Below are positions 1 through 6,673 of a DNA stretch of 8,758 bases, in pieces. This DNA is from Candidatus Bathyarchaeota archaeon (GTDB lineage: Archaea; Asgardarchaeota; Lokiarchaeia; Sigyniarchaeales; Sigyniarchaeaceae). Position 1 is the first letter of the stretch; every line of letters starts with the position of its first letter. The notes beneath the pieces were generated by a model. That model did no database searches. It worked only from the letters and a program-made list of their open reading frames with translations, and was not told where the DNA came from. The DNA lies in the NCBI GenBank assembly GCA_014729935.1, contig WJJB01000307.1:1-8758 (forward strand), given 5' to 3'. Made by a program: the position numbers and the translations under genes.

Positions 1-1153
1 ATTCGTTCACGATGGATAACCTTGCATCCACGGGTGCAGGTTTTTCAAGTGGAGGGGGACCGGGCGTAACTGGCGTGGGGCTAGGTGCAGGGGCTCCCGC
101 CTCTTGAGATCCCGGGATAGGAGGTTGCTTGGAACCTGCAGAGAGTAAAGATACTTGGTATTCGAGGTTCTTGATGTCGCGCATCATCTCCATGAAATTA
201 CTCATGAGGGTCAAGTACGTCTTGGTTTGGACGTATAGAAGGTTCTTGAGCAATTCCATCTCTGAGGGCTGGCCGATGGCTTCAGATTTAGACACGAAAA
301 TTTCCTTCAAGTTTTTAGCGATTTCAGGCTCGTTTTCGGTGGCTATTTCGCTAAAAATTGACGACCGCATGAACTCGTGCGGAAAGGAGAATTTCGAGAG
401 AATCTCCCTGAATTTTTCCTCGAGCCATTGCATTTTCACGATGAAATCAATATCTTGGATTACATCGGGATCGCATTTATGGAAATCGACAATGATGTGC
501 ACGTCAACACCGGTTTTATCCAGAATTTCGAGTACCGAAAAGAAATACTGCAAGGAATCTGCATATAGTTCATCATCCTGCGTGTCAATGATGTAAAGCA
601 ATACTTCGGTATTTAGGAAGAATTCCTCGGGATTATCGAGATATTCCTTCCTGAAGCTTTCCTGCCCCCCGAAATCCCAAATTGCCAAGTTTACGTCTTT
701 GAGCTCGAAAGTCTTGTGCGCTACACTCACCGTGGGAGATGTTTCCTTGAATTTTTCATCCGGTTTTTCACCCGTGAGATAATTGATGAAGGAGGTCTTA
801 CCAGCATTCTGCATGCCCATGACGGCAACTTTCGAAACCCGCTCGACTTTTTCCCGGCTTTTCTTGTTCAATAATTTCTTCAGGATTTTCACCATCACGA
901 GCACGGCATCGACATCAGGAGTTTCCAAGTCCTTATCTTCCAATTTCTCCTTGATCTCGCTGGTGTTAACTTTCACCAAGTCCTTGATTGATTCCAATGA
1001 AAGATCCTTGAATGCTTCCAAGGCAGGACCGTCAACGTTCCTTAGCTCGGAAATGTTCAATTTCATTAATGCCTTGTAATCCTTTGCGTCGATTCCTGGC
1101 TTGAAGAATCGCTCCATTAAGTAATCTAGAGTGCCTTTCTTTGATTCGGACAT
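1..1153 (-). CDS. Rag/Arf-like small GTPase with N-terminal helical region and proline-rich tail (partial, 3' end outside window)
   Basis: GTP-binding protein; 384 codons are visible and the reading frame is still open at base 1. Residues 1-105 are predicted mostly helical, with short repeated helices, and I do not recognise the domain. The G domain follows: P-loop GMQNAGKT (113-120), switch I Thr141, switch II WDFGGQESFR (159-168) with the catalytic-type Gln164, G4 as HKCD (225-228) instead of NKxD, and an RSSI G5-like motif (263-266). WDxGGQ resembles Arf/Arl proteins, while HKxD is characteristic of eukaryotic Rag/Gtr GTPases. A helical stretch (298-338) is followed by a Pro/Ala/Gly-rich tail (about 344-374) that looks like a flexible linker to something beyond the window. 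ATG 1153 is chosen because a GTGGAG stretch lies just upstream and a TATA-like box about 27 bp away. It is probably transcribed separately from the operon upstream. GTPase assignment is firm; the subfamily is less certain. Confidence 0.9.
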   Translation of the reverse strand, partial: MSESKKGTLDYLMERFFKPGIDAKDYKALMKLNISELRNVDGPALEAFKDLSLESIKDLVKVNTSEIKEKLEDKDLETPDVDAVLVMVKILKKLLNKKSREKVERVSKVAVMGMQNAGKTSFINYLTGEKPDEKFKETSPTVSVAHKTFELKDVNLAIWDFGGQESFRKEYLDNPEEFFLNTEVLLYIIDTQDDELYADSLQYFFSVLEILDKTGVDVHIIVDFHKCDPDVIQDIDFIVKMQWLEEKFREILSKFSFPHEFMRSSIFSEIATENEPEIAKNLKEIFVSKSEAIGQPSEMELLKNLLYVQTKTYLTLMSNFMEMMRDIKNLEYQVSLLSAGSKQPPIPGSQEAGAPAPSPTPVTPGPPPLEKPAPVDARLSIVNE

Positions 1154-1175
1154 TTTTTTCTCCACTCGACAAGTG

Positions 1176-1185
1176 TTATATAAAA
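1176..1185 (-). promoter_or_regulatory. TATA-box-like element for the 1153 GTPase gene
   Basis: On the minus strand this reads TTTTATATAA, the best archaeal TATA-box match in the window, set in an AT-rich stretch. Its centre is about 27 bp from the A of the ATG at 1153. At usual archaeal spacing, transcription would begin at or within a few bases of the start codon, giving a leaderless or very short-leader mRNA. A purine-rich BRE upstream is not obvious. Confidence 0.55.
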
Positions 1186-1222
1186 TACTATTTGGATTAT
1201 GATTTTAAAAATATGATGCGAT

Positions 1223-1241
1223 AATGAAGGCATGCTTCATT
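1223..1241 (-). terminator. Small inverted repeat downstream of the GTPase/longin operon
   Basis: A perfect 7-bp inverted repeat, AATGAAG / CTTCATT, flanks a 5-nt loop (GCATG). It begins 14 nt past the stop codon of the longin-like gene. Transcribed from the minus strand, a T-run follows about 10 nt later. It could be part of a terminator for the operon, or an operator for the next gene, whose TATA-like box lies about 40 bp further on. The stem is short and the T-run is not adjacent, so this is tentative. Confidence 0.3.
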
Positions 1242-1254
1242 CAGCTCGTTGCGA

Positions 1255-1878
1255 TCAAGAAAAAGACTCATCAAGGGCCTTGGTGATCTCGTTGCAAGAA
1301 TCAAGCATCATCTCCACGTAGAACACCAAATCCTCCATTGACATTTTCTTCCCGTTCTGCTTTTGTTCAAGGATGAGCTCGCAGAAGCCTTGAATCGTAT
1401 TCACGCCGCTTCTTATTTGAAGGTTTAACGATTCCAAGGGAAGAATCTCCTTTTTTTCCAAGTAGATCTTATTTATTTGGTTTATAAAATCCGTGAATAT
1501 ATCATTGTCATCCATGAGAATGAGTTCCTTTCCAATCTTGTGGAACATCATTTCCATGCGCTTGAAATGGATGATGGGGATTTGGGGTTGCGCGGAATCT
1601 CTAAGCAGGATGATCACGTAGAGTTGCTTCCTTCCCCGGGCTGTCTCGTCCTCCACTTCCATCTTGCATCCCTGGGCGTAAATATCGCCAAAATCGAGAA
1701 TCACGTACTTGCTCTTGGTGTGCAATGCATCCCGCAAAACTCGCTCGAGAAAATCCTCGTCGTCGATTTCTTTTGAATACGTGAGAGCCCTCGGCCCAAG
1801 TACATGGTCGTATTTTCCCAAGATCACGAGGAAGGGAATCTTGGCAAGTTCCTTATTGAATTCAAACTGTTCTGGCAT
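1255..1878 (-). CDS. Longin-domain-like protein, putative regulator of the neighbouring Rag-like GTPases
   Basis: 207 aa with no catalytic motif. Residues 15-119 can be read as a longin fold: a beta hairpin (15-35) with turn DHVLGPRAL, helix (39-53), three strands (57-93), then helices (102-135). The LGPR turn recalls what I remember of the N-terminal longin domains of NPRL2, folliculin and C9orf72, which regulate or partner Rag or other small GTPases in eukaryotes. The C-terminal third (about 140-207) is helical and not recognised. It is the last gene of the operon, with 6 nt between the stop codon of the 505-aa GTPase and this ATG. I prefer ATG 1878, with AGGGA 10 nt upstream; an in-frame TTG at 1884, directly after the previous stop, would add two residues. 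No signal peptide or membrane segment is seen, so it should be cytosolic. Protein-coding status is firm; the longin call rests on predicted strand/helix order and is moderate. Confidence 0.85.
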   Translation of the reverse strand: MPEQFEFNKELAKIPFLVILGKYDHVLGPRALTYSKEIDDEDFLERVLRDALHTKSKYVILDFGDIYAQGCKMEVEDETARGRKQLYVIILLRDSAQPQIPIIHFKRMEMMFHKIGKELILMDDNDIFTDFINQINKIYLEKKEILPLESLNLQIRSGVNTIQGFCELILEQKQNGKKMSMEDLVFYVEMMLDSCNEITKALDESFS

Positions 1879-1884
1879 ATACAA

Positions 1885-3402
1885 TCAATCCCTGTTGTAG
1901 AAATCTACCTGTAAATCCTTGTATGCATCATTTATTTCTTTAACCCTATTGATATCCTGTTCCATGACCGCCTGCACGAGCTTGCTCTCTAATTTCTCCA
2001 ACTCCGTTAATGCACGTTTCACCTGCTTCTGGATAGTGGAGCGAAATTTCTCGAAGCTCTTGAATAGCTGTTTTGATTGGTTGACATCGAATATCTCCAG
2101 TGCATCAACGCGTTCCTTGTAATTCGCATTTAATTCATCGATCCATGCATTGAGTTCTATTTCTAAATCTGCCGTGTTCTCTAGAACGCCAATGTCAATG
2201 GCTTTTTGCAACACGTGTTCATGTTGAATGATGAATGCTTTCAACCACTCGACCATGGATGTCTTGTACTCGCTAATATTGGTCCCAGGGTTCATGAAGA
2301 AGGTTATGAAAAGCTGGTCGATATTAATTACGTAAATTGCCAAGTTCTTCCCCTTCAACTTGAAATCCGTGATATCCATTACCTTGATTTCCTTTGAAAA
2401 ATGCTCGAGAGCAGAAATGAAAGGGGGGATAAGATCAAGCTCGGTCTGAGCGGTAACGCCAAGATACTTGTTGAATGCCCCTGCGTGGCATTCCCCTGTC
2501 AGGATATTTTTACCCATTGTATCCGACAGGAGAATGCCTATGAAAGGTGGTGCTTCTATTTCCACCCGCACATTGGTGGTCTTGAATTTTCTTTCCATGG
2601 TGGCAAGTTTTTTCCTGGTAAATTCCACGAGTGAATCGTAAAAAGTGTGCTTATCCTCGATGGTGAGTTCATATTCAAACTGATCATCGAGATTCAGGAT
2701 TCTAAGATATCCCCGGGCGTGAAGCATGTCGATCATGGAATCAAACGTTTTCTCGTCCAGCTTTAAATCCGCTAGGAGGGCTTGTCTGGTGATTCGAGAT
2801 TTATTCATGAACTGGTTGAGGATGCTCACGACGTATTTTATCCGGTTGTAATCCAACCCTTCGAGTTGAATTTCCCTATCCAAGGTGTCCTGGATGATAT
2901 CCTTGAAAAAATCCAAGGTAGCCATGAAAAATTCCTTCTTGATGCTCGTGAATTGAGCGATCAGGTTATCTTGCTGGTGAAGACGGGGTAAAAGCTCATC
3001 CTCCTTTAATTTTCTCTCTGGTTCTTCAAGTAAATCCACCTTGTGCAAATTCACGTACACACTTGCACCTGGACATCTTTTTTCCCTGATATCGAGGATC
3101 TTGTTAATAAATGAGTGAATCGTTTTATCATCGCTCGTGGATTCAATCACGACGATGATGTTCGATGCAGAATCAAAAATGTCGTTATGGTCGTCATTCA
3201 ACCATTGCTTGATTTCCTGCCCCGCGAGGTCAAACACGCCGATGGGTTCTCCAAAATTCAAAACGATGGATTCCATTCCATAAGTTGGATCTTCTTCAAA
3301 CTTCAGGAGTTGCTCAGCAGATTCGTACTGGAAATATACCTTTCTCAAGGTGGTTTTCCCAGCCCCTGGAGGTCCCACGAAAATGATTTTTTTCCTTTCC
3401 AT
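1885..3402 (-). CDS. Rag-like GTPase with winged-helix, longin/roadblock-like and coiled-coil regions (505 aa)
   Basis: Multidomain GTPase. G domain 1-175: P-loop GPPGAGKT (10-17), switch I Thr40 in DPTYG, switch II DLAGQE (58-63) with Gln62, G4 HKVD (120-123) and TSI (152-154). HKxD plus TSI are the Rag/Gtr pattern. Residues about 185-250 look like a winged helix. About 285-400 has strand-strand-helix-three strands-helix order, as in roadblock/longin domains. The last 75 residues are a charged helix, probably a coiled coil. Eukaryotic Rags also end in a roadblock/longin-fold domain but lack the winged helix. It is a clear paralogue of the 500-aa protein of the same operon, with 27 of 37 residues identical around 315-351. 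The ATG abuts the upstream TGA with no gap, and a GGTGA site lies inside the end of the upstream gene, suggesting translational coupling. The nucleotide-binding residues look intact. Confidence 0.93.
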   Translation of the reverse strand: MERKKIIFVGPPGAGKTTLRKVYFQYESAEQLLKFEEDPTYGMESIVLNFGEPIGVFDLAGQEIKQWLNDDHNDIFDSASNIIVVIESTSDDKTIHSFINKILDIREKRCPGASVYVNLHKVDLLEEPERKLKEDELLPRLHQQDNLIAQFTSIKKEFFMATLDFFKDIIQDTLDREIQLEGLDYNRIKYVVSILNQFMNKSRITRQALLADLKLDEKTFDSMIDMLHARGYLRILNLDDQFEYELTIEDKHTFYDSLVEFTRKKLATMERKFKTTNVRVEIEAPPFIGILLSDTMGKNILTGECHAGAFNKYLGVTAQTELDLIPPFISALEHFSKEIKVMDITDFKLKGKNLAIYVINIDQLFITFFMNPGTNISEYKTSMVEWLKAFIIQHEHVLQKAIDIGVLENTADLEIELNAWIDELNANYKERVDALEIFDVNQSKQLFKSFEKFRSTIQKQVKRALTELEKLESKLVQAVMEQDINRVKEINDAYKDLQVDFYNRD

Positions 3403-4311
3403 TCATGTTTCACCATTTTGCTTCAAGTTCAAGAATAATCCTATATCTTCACGTATCTTGCGTTTTTGGATGAGATCCGAGTGTTTTTTGCAAGCTGAGG
3501 AGAAAAATGCCCCTTTTTTGGTCACGGAATAGACTGTCTCCCTTTTCTTTTCGAGGAATTCTCTTGACGCTAGTGCATCCAAGATTTGCTTTGCTTCTGC
3601 GAGGTCCATCGATAATTTCTCAGCAATATCTCCTAAAGAAAATTGAATGCCCTGGGTGTACCTCAAGAGTATTTTTAACTGGTTCTCAACGAGCTTGAAT
3701 TGTCGTGGATTGATTGGAATGACTTCCCGTTCAATGCAAGCCTTCATGATGCCCAATGCGACCAGCATTGTCTTGAGATAATACCCCTCCACCACAGAGG
3801 TTTTCAAGAAGTTGGATCGCTTGCATTCATCCTTGAACCCGGGAGCCTTGACGGAAATGATCCGTTCGATGTTGACTATCTTGGTATACACGTCAAGCTC
3901 CGGCAGGAGGTCACATTTATTAAATAATATGAATAGTTTCGAGTTCTTGCACCATTGTTCCCTTAATTTTAATAATTTTACAAGGAAAATTATGGACTCC
4001 TTGATCTTGGACGTTGCATCTAACATACAAACAAGCACGTCGGTTTCCAAGAGAACATCTGCGCGTTCGTTCAACCAATCCGCAAGTTCTTGCCCCGCAA
4101 GATCCCACACGGCGATCATGCTCGAGAAATAGCGATAGGTGTCCGTGTCGATTCCCCTGGTCGGTTCCAAGCTTGAATCAAGCAATTTCAGTGGATTGAT
4201 GTTTTCAAAAAAAACTTTCTTGAAGGTTGTTTTCCCAGCGGCCATGGGTCCGATCATAACAAGTTTCTTCTTTGATTCCCCATCGTGCATTGGTGCATCC
4301 AAGTCGAACAT
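3403..4311 (-). CDS. Rag-like GTPase with C-terminal winged helix, no longin domain (302 aa)
   Basis: Short paralogue lying between the two long GTPases. Motifs: P-loop GPMAAGKT (21-28), switch I Thr51 in EPTRG, switch II DLAGQE (70-75) with Gln74, canonical G4 NKCD (131-134) and TSV (171-173). Residues about 205-268 form a winged-helix-like unit. After a short basic helix it ends at 302, where its neighbours continue into a longin/roadblock-like domain. The QExxxWL stretch after switch II is shared with both long paralogues, so all three belong to one family. Its G4 is NKxD where theirs is HKxD, so it may be the unlike partner in a heteromer; that is inference. ATG 4311 is 18 nt from the previous stop, with GTGG 6 nt upstream. 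An alternative ATG seven codons in would also precede the P-loop and is possible. Confidence 0.92.
   Translation of the reverse strand: MFDLDAPMHDGESKKKLVMIGPMAAGKTTFKKVFFENINPLKLLDSSLEPTRGIDTDTYRYFSSMIAVWDLAGQELADWLNERADVLLETDVLVCMLDATSKIKESIIFLVKLLKLREQWCKNSKLFILFNKCDLLPELDVYTKIVNIERIISVKAPGFKDECKRSNFLKTSVVEGYYLKTMLVALGIMKACIEREVIPINPRQFKLVENQLKILLRYTQGIQFSLGDIAEKLSMDLAEAKQILDALASREFLEKKRETVYSVTKKGAFFSSACKKHSDLIQKRKIREDIGLFLNLKQNGET
3410..3414 (-). promoter_or_regulatory. GGTGA ribosome binding site of the 505-aa GTPase
   Basis: GGTGA on the minus strand matches the archaeal anti-Shine-Dalgarno complement and sits 7 nt before ATG 3402. It lies within the last codons of the 302-aa GTPase, whose TGA directly precedes the ATG. 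This supports the chosen start and coupled translation. Confidence 0.7.
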
Positions 4312-4329
4312 GACTAACCACTTTTCTGC

Positions 4330-5832
4330 CTATCCCTGCTTCCTTTCCATTTCGGTGCATTCCTTGTTGATCAACTTGATGGTATCCAAGTCTTGATGAA
4401 AGATAGCGCGGACAAGCCTTGTTTTCATGGAATCAAGCATCTCGAGATCTTCTTCTTGATCCTCTATTCTTGATTCGAGTTTACCAATCCGGGTGAAAAT
4501 TTCTTTTGCTTCTTGCAAATCGTAAATTTCAAAGGAATTAGCTTTTGATTCATATATTTCGTTCGTTGCAACAAGCCAGTCCTTTATTTTTTCATCCATG
4601 GGCATCAGGATGTTAACCGAACCGAGGTTTAGTGCCTTTTCAAAAATTTCCCTGTTTTCATTGATGAGAGTGGAAATGAACTGGTGCAAATCCTTTTTCA
4701 ATCCATCTTCATTCGTGTTGGGGTTCAGGAAGAATATGACGAGGAAATTGTCAAAACCGATTACATATAAGGATATAAATGTCCCGTGGAGCTTGAAATC
4801 CCCCATGTCGATGATCTTGATTTCCTTCGAGAAATGTTCCAAGGCGGATACGAAGGGAGCAATGAGATCCAGCTCGCCCTGGTAAGTGATACCTAGGTAA
4901 TCGTTGAAGATATCATCCCCGGCTTCAGTAGCAATCAAGGTTCGTCCGATTTTATCCGCAACAATACATCCAAGGATTGGAGGTGCATCTCTCTTTACTT
5001 TTACTTGGAAATTCAAGTATTTTTCCTCTAGCTCCCTTAACTTTGTCTCTGAGTAATCTGAAATGGATTCGAGAAATATTTCCTTGTCTGGAAGGGAAAT
5101 ATGCACTTCCAAGTCATTTTCCTTCTCGTTAGTAGTGATGTAACCCTTCAGTCGTAGCATTTCCATGATATCCTTGAACCTGGCATCACTCAACCGCAAT
5201 TCATTCTTGGCTGACGAGAGATAAATCATGTCCTTTTCCTTGAATAACTTCATGAAACTCACGACGTCCTTGATGAAAACCAAGTTTAGGTTTTCAGGAC
5301 TCACTTCTTCTGTGAGGATATTCTTGATAAGCGTCCGGAATATCATCAATGTCCTCAAGAAATACTGGCGCTTGATGCTAGTGAAGACCACCTTGAATCG
5401 TGGAAGACCAGAAAATACTTCTCTAAACCGTTTCTCGTGCTTTTTCAATTTTTTTTCAGTTAGGAGGTCAATTTTATGCATGAAAAGGTAAATTATGGCA
5501 TCAGGGCACTGCCGCTTTCTCACATTGAGCACTTGGCGCACGAAAGTGATATTGGCATCGGGTTCATCGGAGGAATCGATAATGATCAAGACATGGGTGG
5601 CATCTTGGAATATTTCGTTCTCACTCGACTCGAGCCATTTTTTGTTTTCCTGTCCGGCGAGATCGAACACGCCAATTTTCTTGCCGAAGTCAAGCACGAT
5701 CGATTCTATCCCGTACGTGGGATCAAGTGCATATTGCAATAATTGTTCGGCAGATTGGTATTCGAAAAATATTTTCCGCAAGGTTGTTTTTCCAGCGGAA
5801 GCAGGCCCGACGAAGATAATCTTGTTACTCAT
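4330..5832 (-). CDS. Rag-like GTPase with winged-helix, longin/roadblock-like and coiled-coil regions (500 aa), first gene of operon
   Basis: Same architecture as the 505-aa paralogue two genes downstream. G domain: P-loop GPASAGKT (9-16), switch I Thr39 in DPTYG, switch II DLAGQE (57-62) with Gln61, G4 HKID (119-122) and TSI (151-153). A winged-helix-like region follows at about 183-250. A longin/roadblock-like domain spans about 283-400 and includes the stretch ELDLIxPFxSALEHFSKEIK shared with the paralogue. The C-terminus is a charged coiled coil (about 420-500). It has the P-loop, Mg-coordinating Thr and catalytic-type Gln expected of an active GTPase. I chose ATG 5832, which has GGTG 7 nt upstream and starts like its paralogue (MSNKIIFVG against MERKKIIFVG). 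An in-frame TTG at 5850 would add six residues and place the ribosome site inside the gene, so it is rejected. No membrane anchor or prenylation-type Cys is seen at the C-terminus. Confidence 0.93.
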   Translation of the reverse strand: MSNKIIFVGPASAGKTTLRKIFFEYQSAEQLLQYALDPTYGIESIVLDFGKKIGVFDLAGQENKKWLESSENEIFQDATHVLIIIDSSDEPDANITFVRQVLNVRKRQCPDAIIYLFMHKIDLLTEKKLKKHEKRFREVFSGLPRFKVVFTSIKRQYFLRTLMIFRTLIKNILTEEVSPENLNLVFIKDVVSFMKLFKEKDMIYLSSAKNELRLSDARFKDIMEMLRLKGYITTNEKENDLEVHISLPDKEIFLESISDYSETKLRELEEKYLNFQVKVKRDAPPILGCIVADKIGRTLIATEAGDDIFNDYLGITYQGELDLIAPFVSALEHFSKEIKIIDMGDFKLHGTFISLYVIGFDNFLVIFFLNPNTNEDGLKKDLHQFISTLINENREIFEKALNLGSVNILMPMDEKIKDWLVATNEIYESKANSFEIYDLQEAKEIFTRIGKLESRIEDQEEDLEMLDSMKTRLVRAIFHQDLDTIKLINKECTEMERKQG

Positions 5833-5839
5833 GTAGGTG

Positions 5840-5843
5840 CACC
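5840..5843 (-). promoter_or_regulatory. GGTG ribosome binding site deciding the start of the 500-aa GTPase
   Basis: GGTG on the minus strand, 7 nt before ATG 5832. It favours this ATG over the in-frame TTG at 5850. Confidence 0.65.
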
Positions 5844-5953
5844 AAACCAAGTTAAAATGTCACGATATCACGTGTGGATGGCCGATATTATCCCGTGACT
5901 CATGTTCTTGCATTGATCTTATTCTTGCAATTCAGAGGTAGGTCAATCAATCA

Positions 5954-5971
5954 TTATATCGATTTTTTTCG
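5954..5971 (-). promoter_or_regulatory. Candidate BRE/TATA promoter of the GTPase/longin operon
   Basis: The minus strand reads CGAAAAAAATCGATATAA, a purine-rich BRE-like stretch followed by a TATA-like GATATAA. Transcription would begin near 5930, leaving a leader of about 100 nt. The leader contains GTCACG (5859-5864) and its inverted copy CGTGAC (5894-5899). The next gene upstream on this strand ends at 5997, so a promoter is expected in this gap. The match is weak. Confidence 0.3.
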
Positions 5972-5996
5972 TTATAATGCTTTCTATTCACGTGTA

Positions 5997-6431
5997 TCAT
6001 GAATTATTATTTTCTTGGATGAATCGAACCAATCCCTCTAAATCAAGCGGCTTGTAGAATATTTTTTTTATCCCTGATCTAATGGCTTCGTTAATTATCT
6101 CTTCGACGGCATAACCTGTCATGAGTGCGTATTTCGTCTTAGGCTTTATTTCTTTCATTTTCTTGAAAACTTCGAATCCATTCATCTCAGGCATCTTGAT
6201 ATCAAGGATTGCCACGTCGATAGGGATGGATTTGATTAAATTGATGGCGTCAAGGCCGTTATTTGCCGTGGTAACTTGAAAATCAAGTTCTTTCAGGAGG
6301 TCATGAAGGGTTTCCGTCATGAAGGGTTCATCATCAACGATCAGGACCCTTCGATCTCCCTGACTGATTTTTCTACACAAATTTTGCCCCCCTTTGTTTG
6401 TGGTGCAAATTCTATCATTGTTATATTTCAT
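5997..6431 (-). CDS. Stand-alone response regulator receiver (CheY-like) with N-terminal extension
   Basis: 144-aa single-domain response regulator with no output domain. The receiver starts near residue 28. It has the acidic pair Asp33/Asp34 in VLIVDDEP, phospho-acceptor Asp77 in AILDIKMPEMNG, Thr105 in LMTGYA and Lys127 in FYKPLD, so all phosphorylation-site residues are present. It would relay phosphate from a histidine kinase to an unknown partner. The first 28 residues, with Cys9 and Cys19, are not part of the receiver fold and are unexplained. I chose ATG 6431; GTG codons at 6437 and 6446 in the same frame would lengthen the extension, and no convincing ribosome site separates them. It is divergent from the second receiver gene and lies 164 nt upstream of the GTPase operon on the same strand. 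Confidence 0.9.
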   Translation of the reverse strand: MKYNNDRICTTNKGGQNLCRKISQGDRRVLIVDDEPFMTETLHDLLKELDFQVTTANNGLDAINLIKSIPIDVAILDIKMPEMNGFEVFKKMKEIKPKTKYALMTGYAVEEIINEAIRSGIKKIFYKPLDLEGLVRFIQENNNS

Positions 6432-6673
6432 ATTCACAATTCCCACGAAGGTAAGTTTTCCTAGTGAATCTCTACTATTCTATCAATAAATAATTTATGA
6501 AGTTTGTTTTGACACTGGCATAAATATCCCGTGCCTGCATCTGGAAGGACAGGTTTCAATAGGAGGCTTTGAGCATTTCACTTCACCGAAAATTGAACCA
6601 TATTATTGAATGTTTTTAAGGAATGACTCGAATGTAGAATCACCCTCGAAAGCCGGGATGTGGTGATGCACAC
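6432..6673. promoter_or_regulatory. Divergent intergenic region between two receiver genes
   Basis: This 242-nt region must hold promoters for both receiver genes. For the minus gene, an AT-rich TATA-like stretch at 6486-6498 would place transcription start near 6460. For the plus gene, TTTTTAA at 6613-6619 would place the start near 6640. Both are weak matches. No RNA gene or strong hairpin is seen between them. Confidence 0.35.
6662..6667 (+). promoter_or_regulatory. GGTGAT ribosome binding site of the plus-strand receiver gene
   Basis: GGTGAT, close to the full archaeal GGTGATC consensus, lies 6 nt before GTG 6674. It establishes the GTG start; no ATG in this frame precedes the receiver's first strand. 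Confidence 0.75.

Noticed and set aside
129..1079. Plus-strand open frames of 155 and 98 codons
   Set aside because: They lie opposite the partial GTPase gene at 1-1153, whose frame carries all G motifs; the plus-strand translations show no domain and have Ser/Phe-rich antisense composition.
1477..5836. Many plus-strand frames of 60-113 codons across the operon
   Set aside because: All are antisense or shifted shadows of the four recognised minus-strand genes, with no ribosome sites or recognisable domains.
5833..5850. Upstream TTG start for the first GTPase of the operon
   Set aside because: It would put the GGTG ribosome site inside the gene and add six residues absent from the paralogue; ATG 5832 fits better.
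5852..5857. TTTTAA as a TATA box for the GTPase operon
   Set aside because: It is only about 22 bp from the start codon, so transcription would begin inside the gene and exclude the ribosome site.
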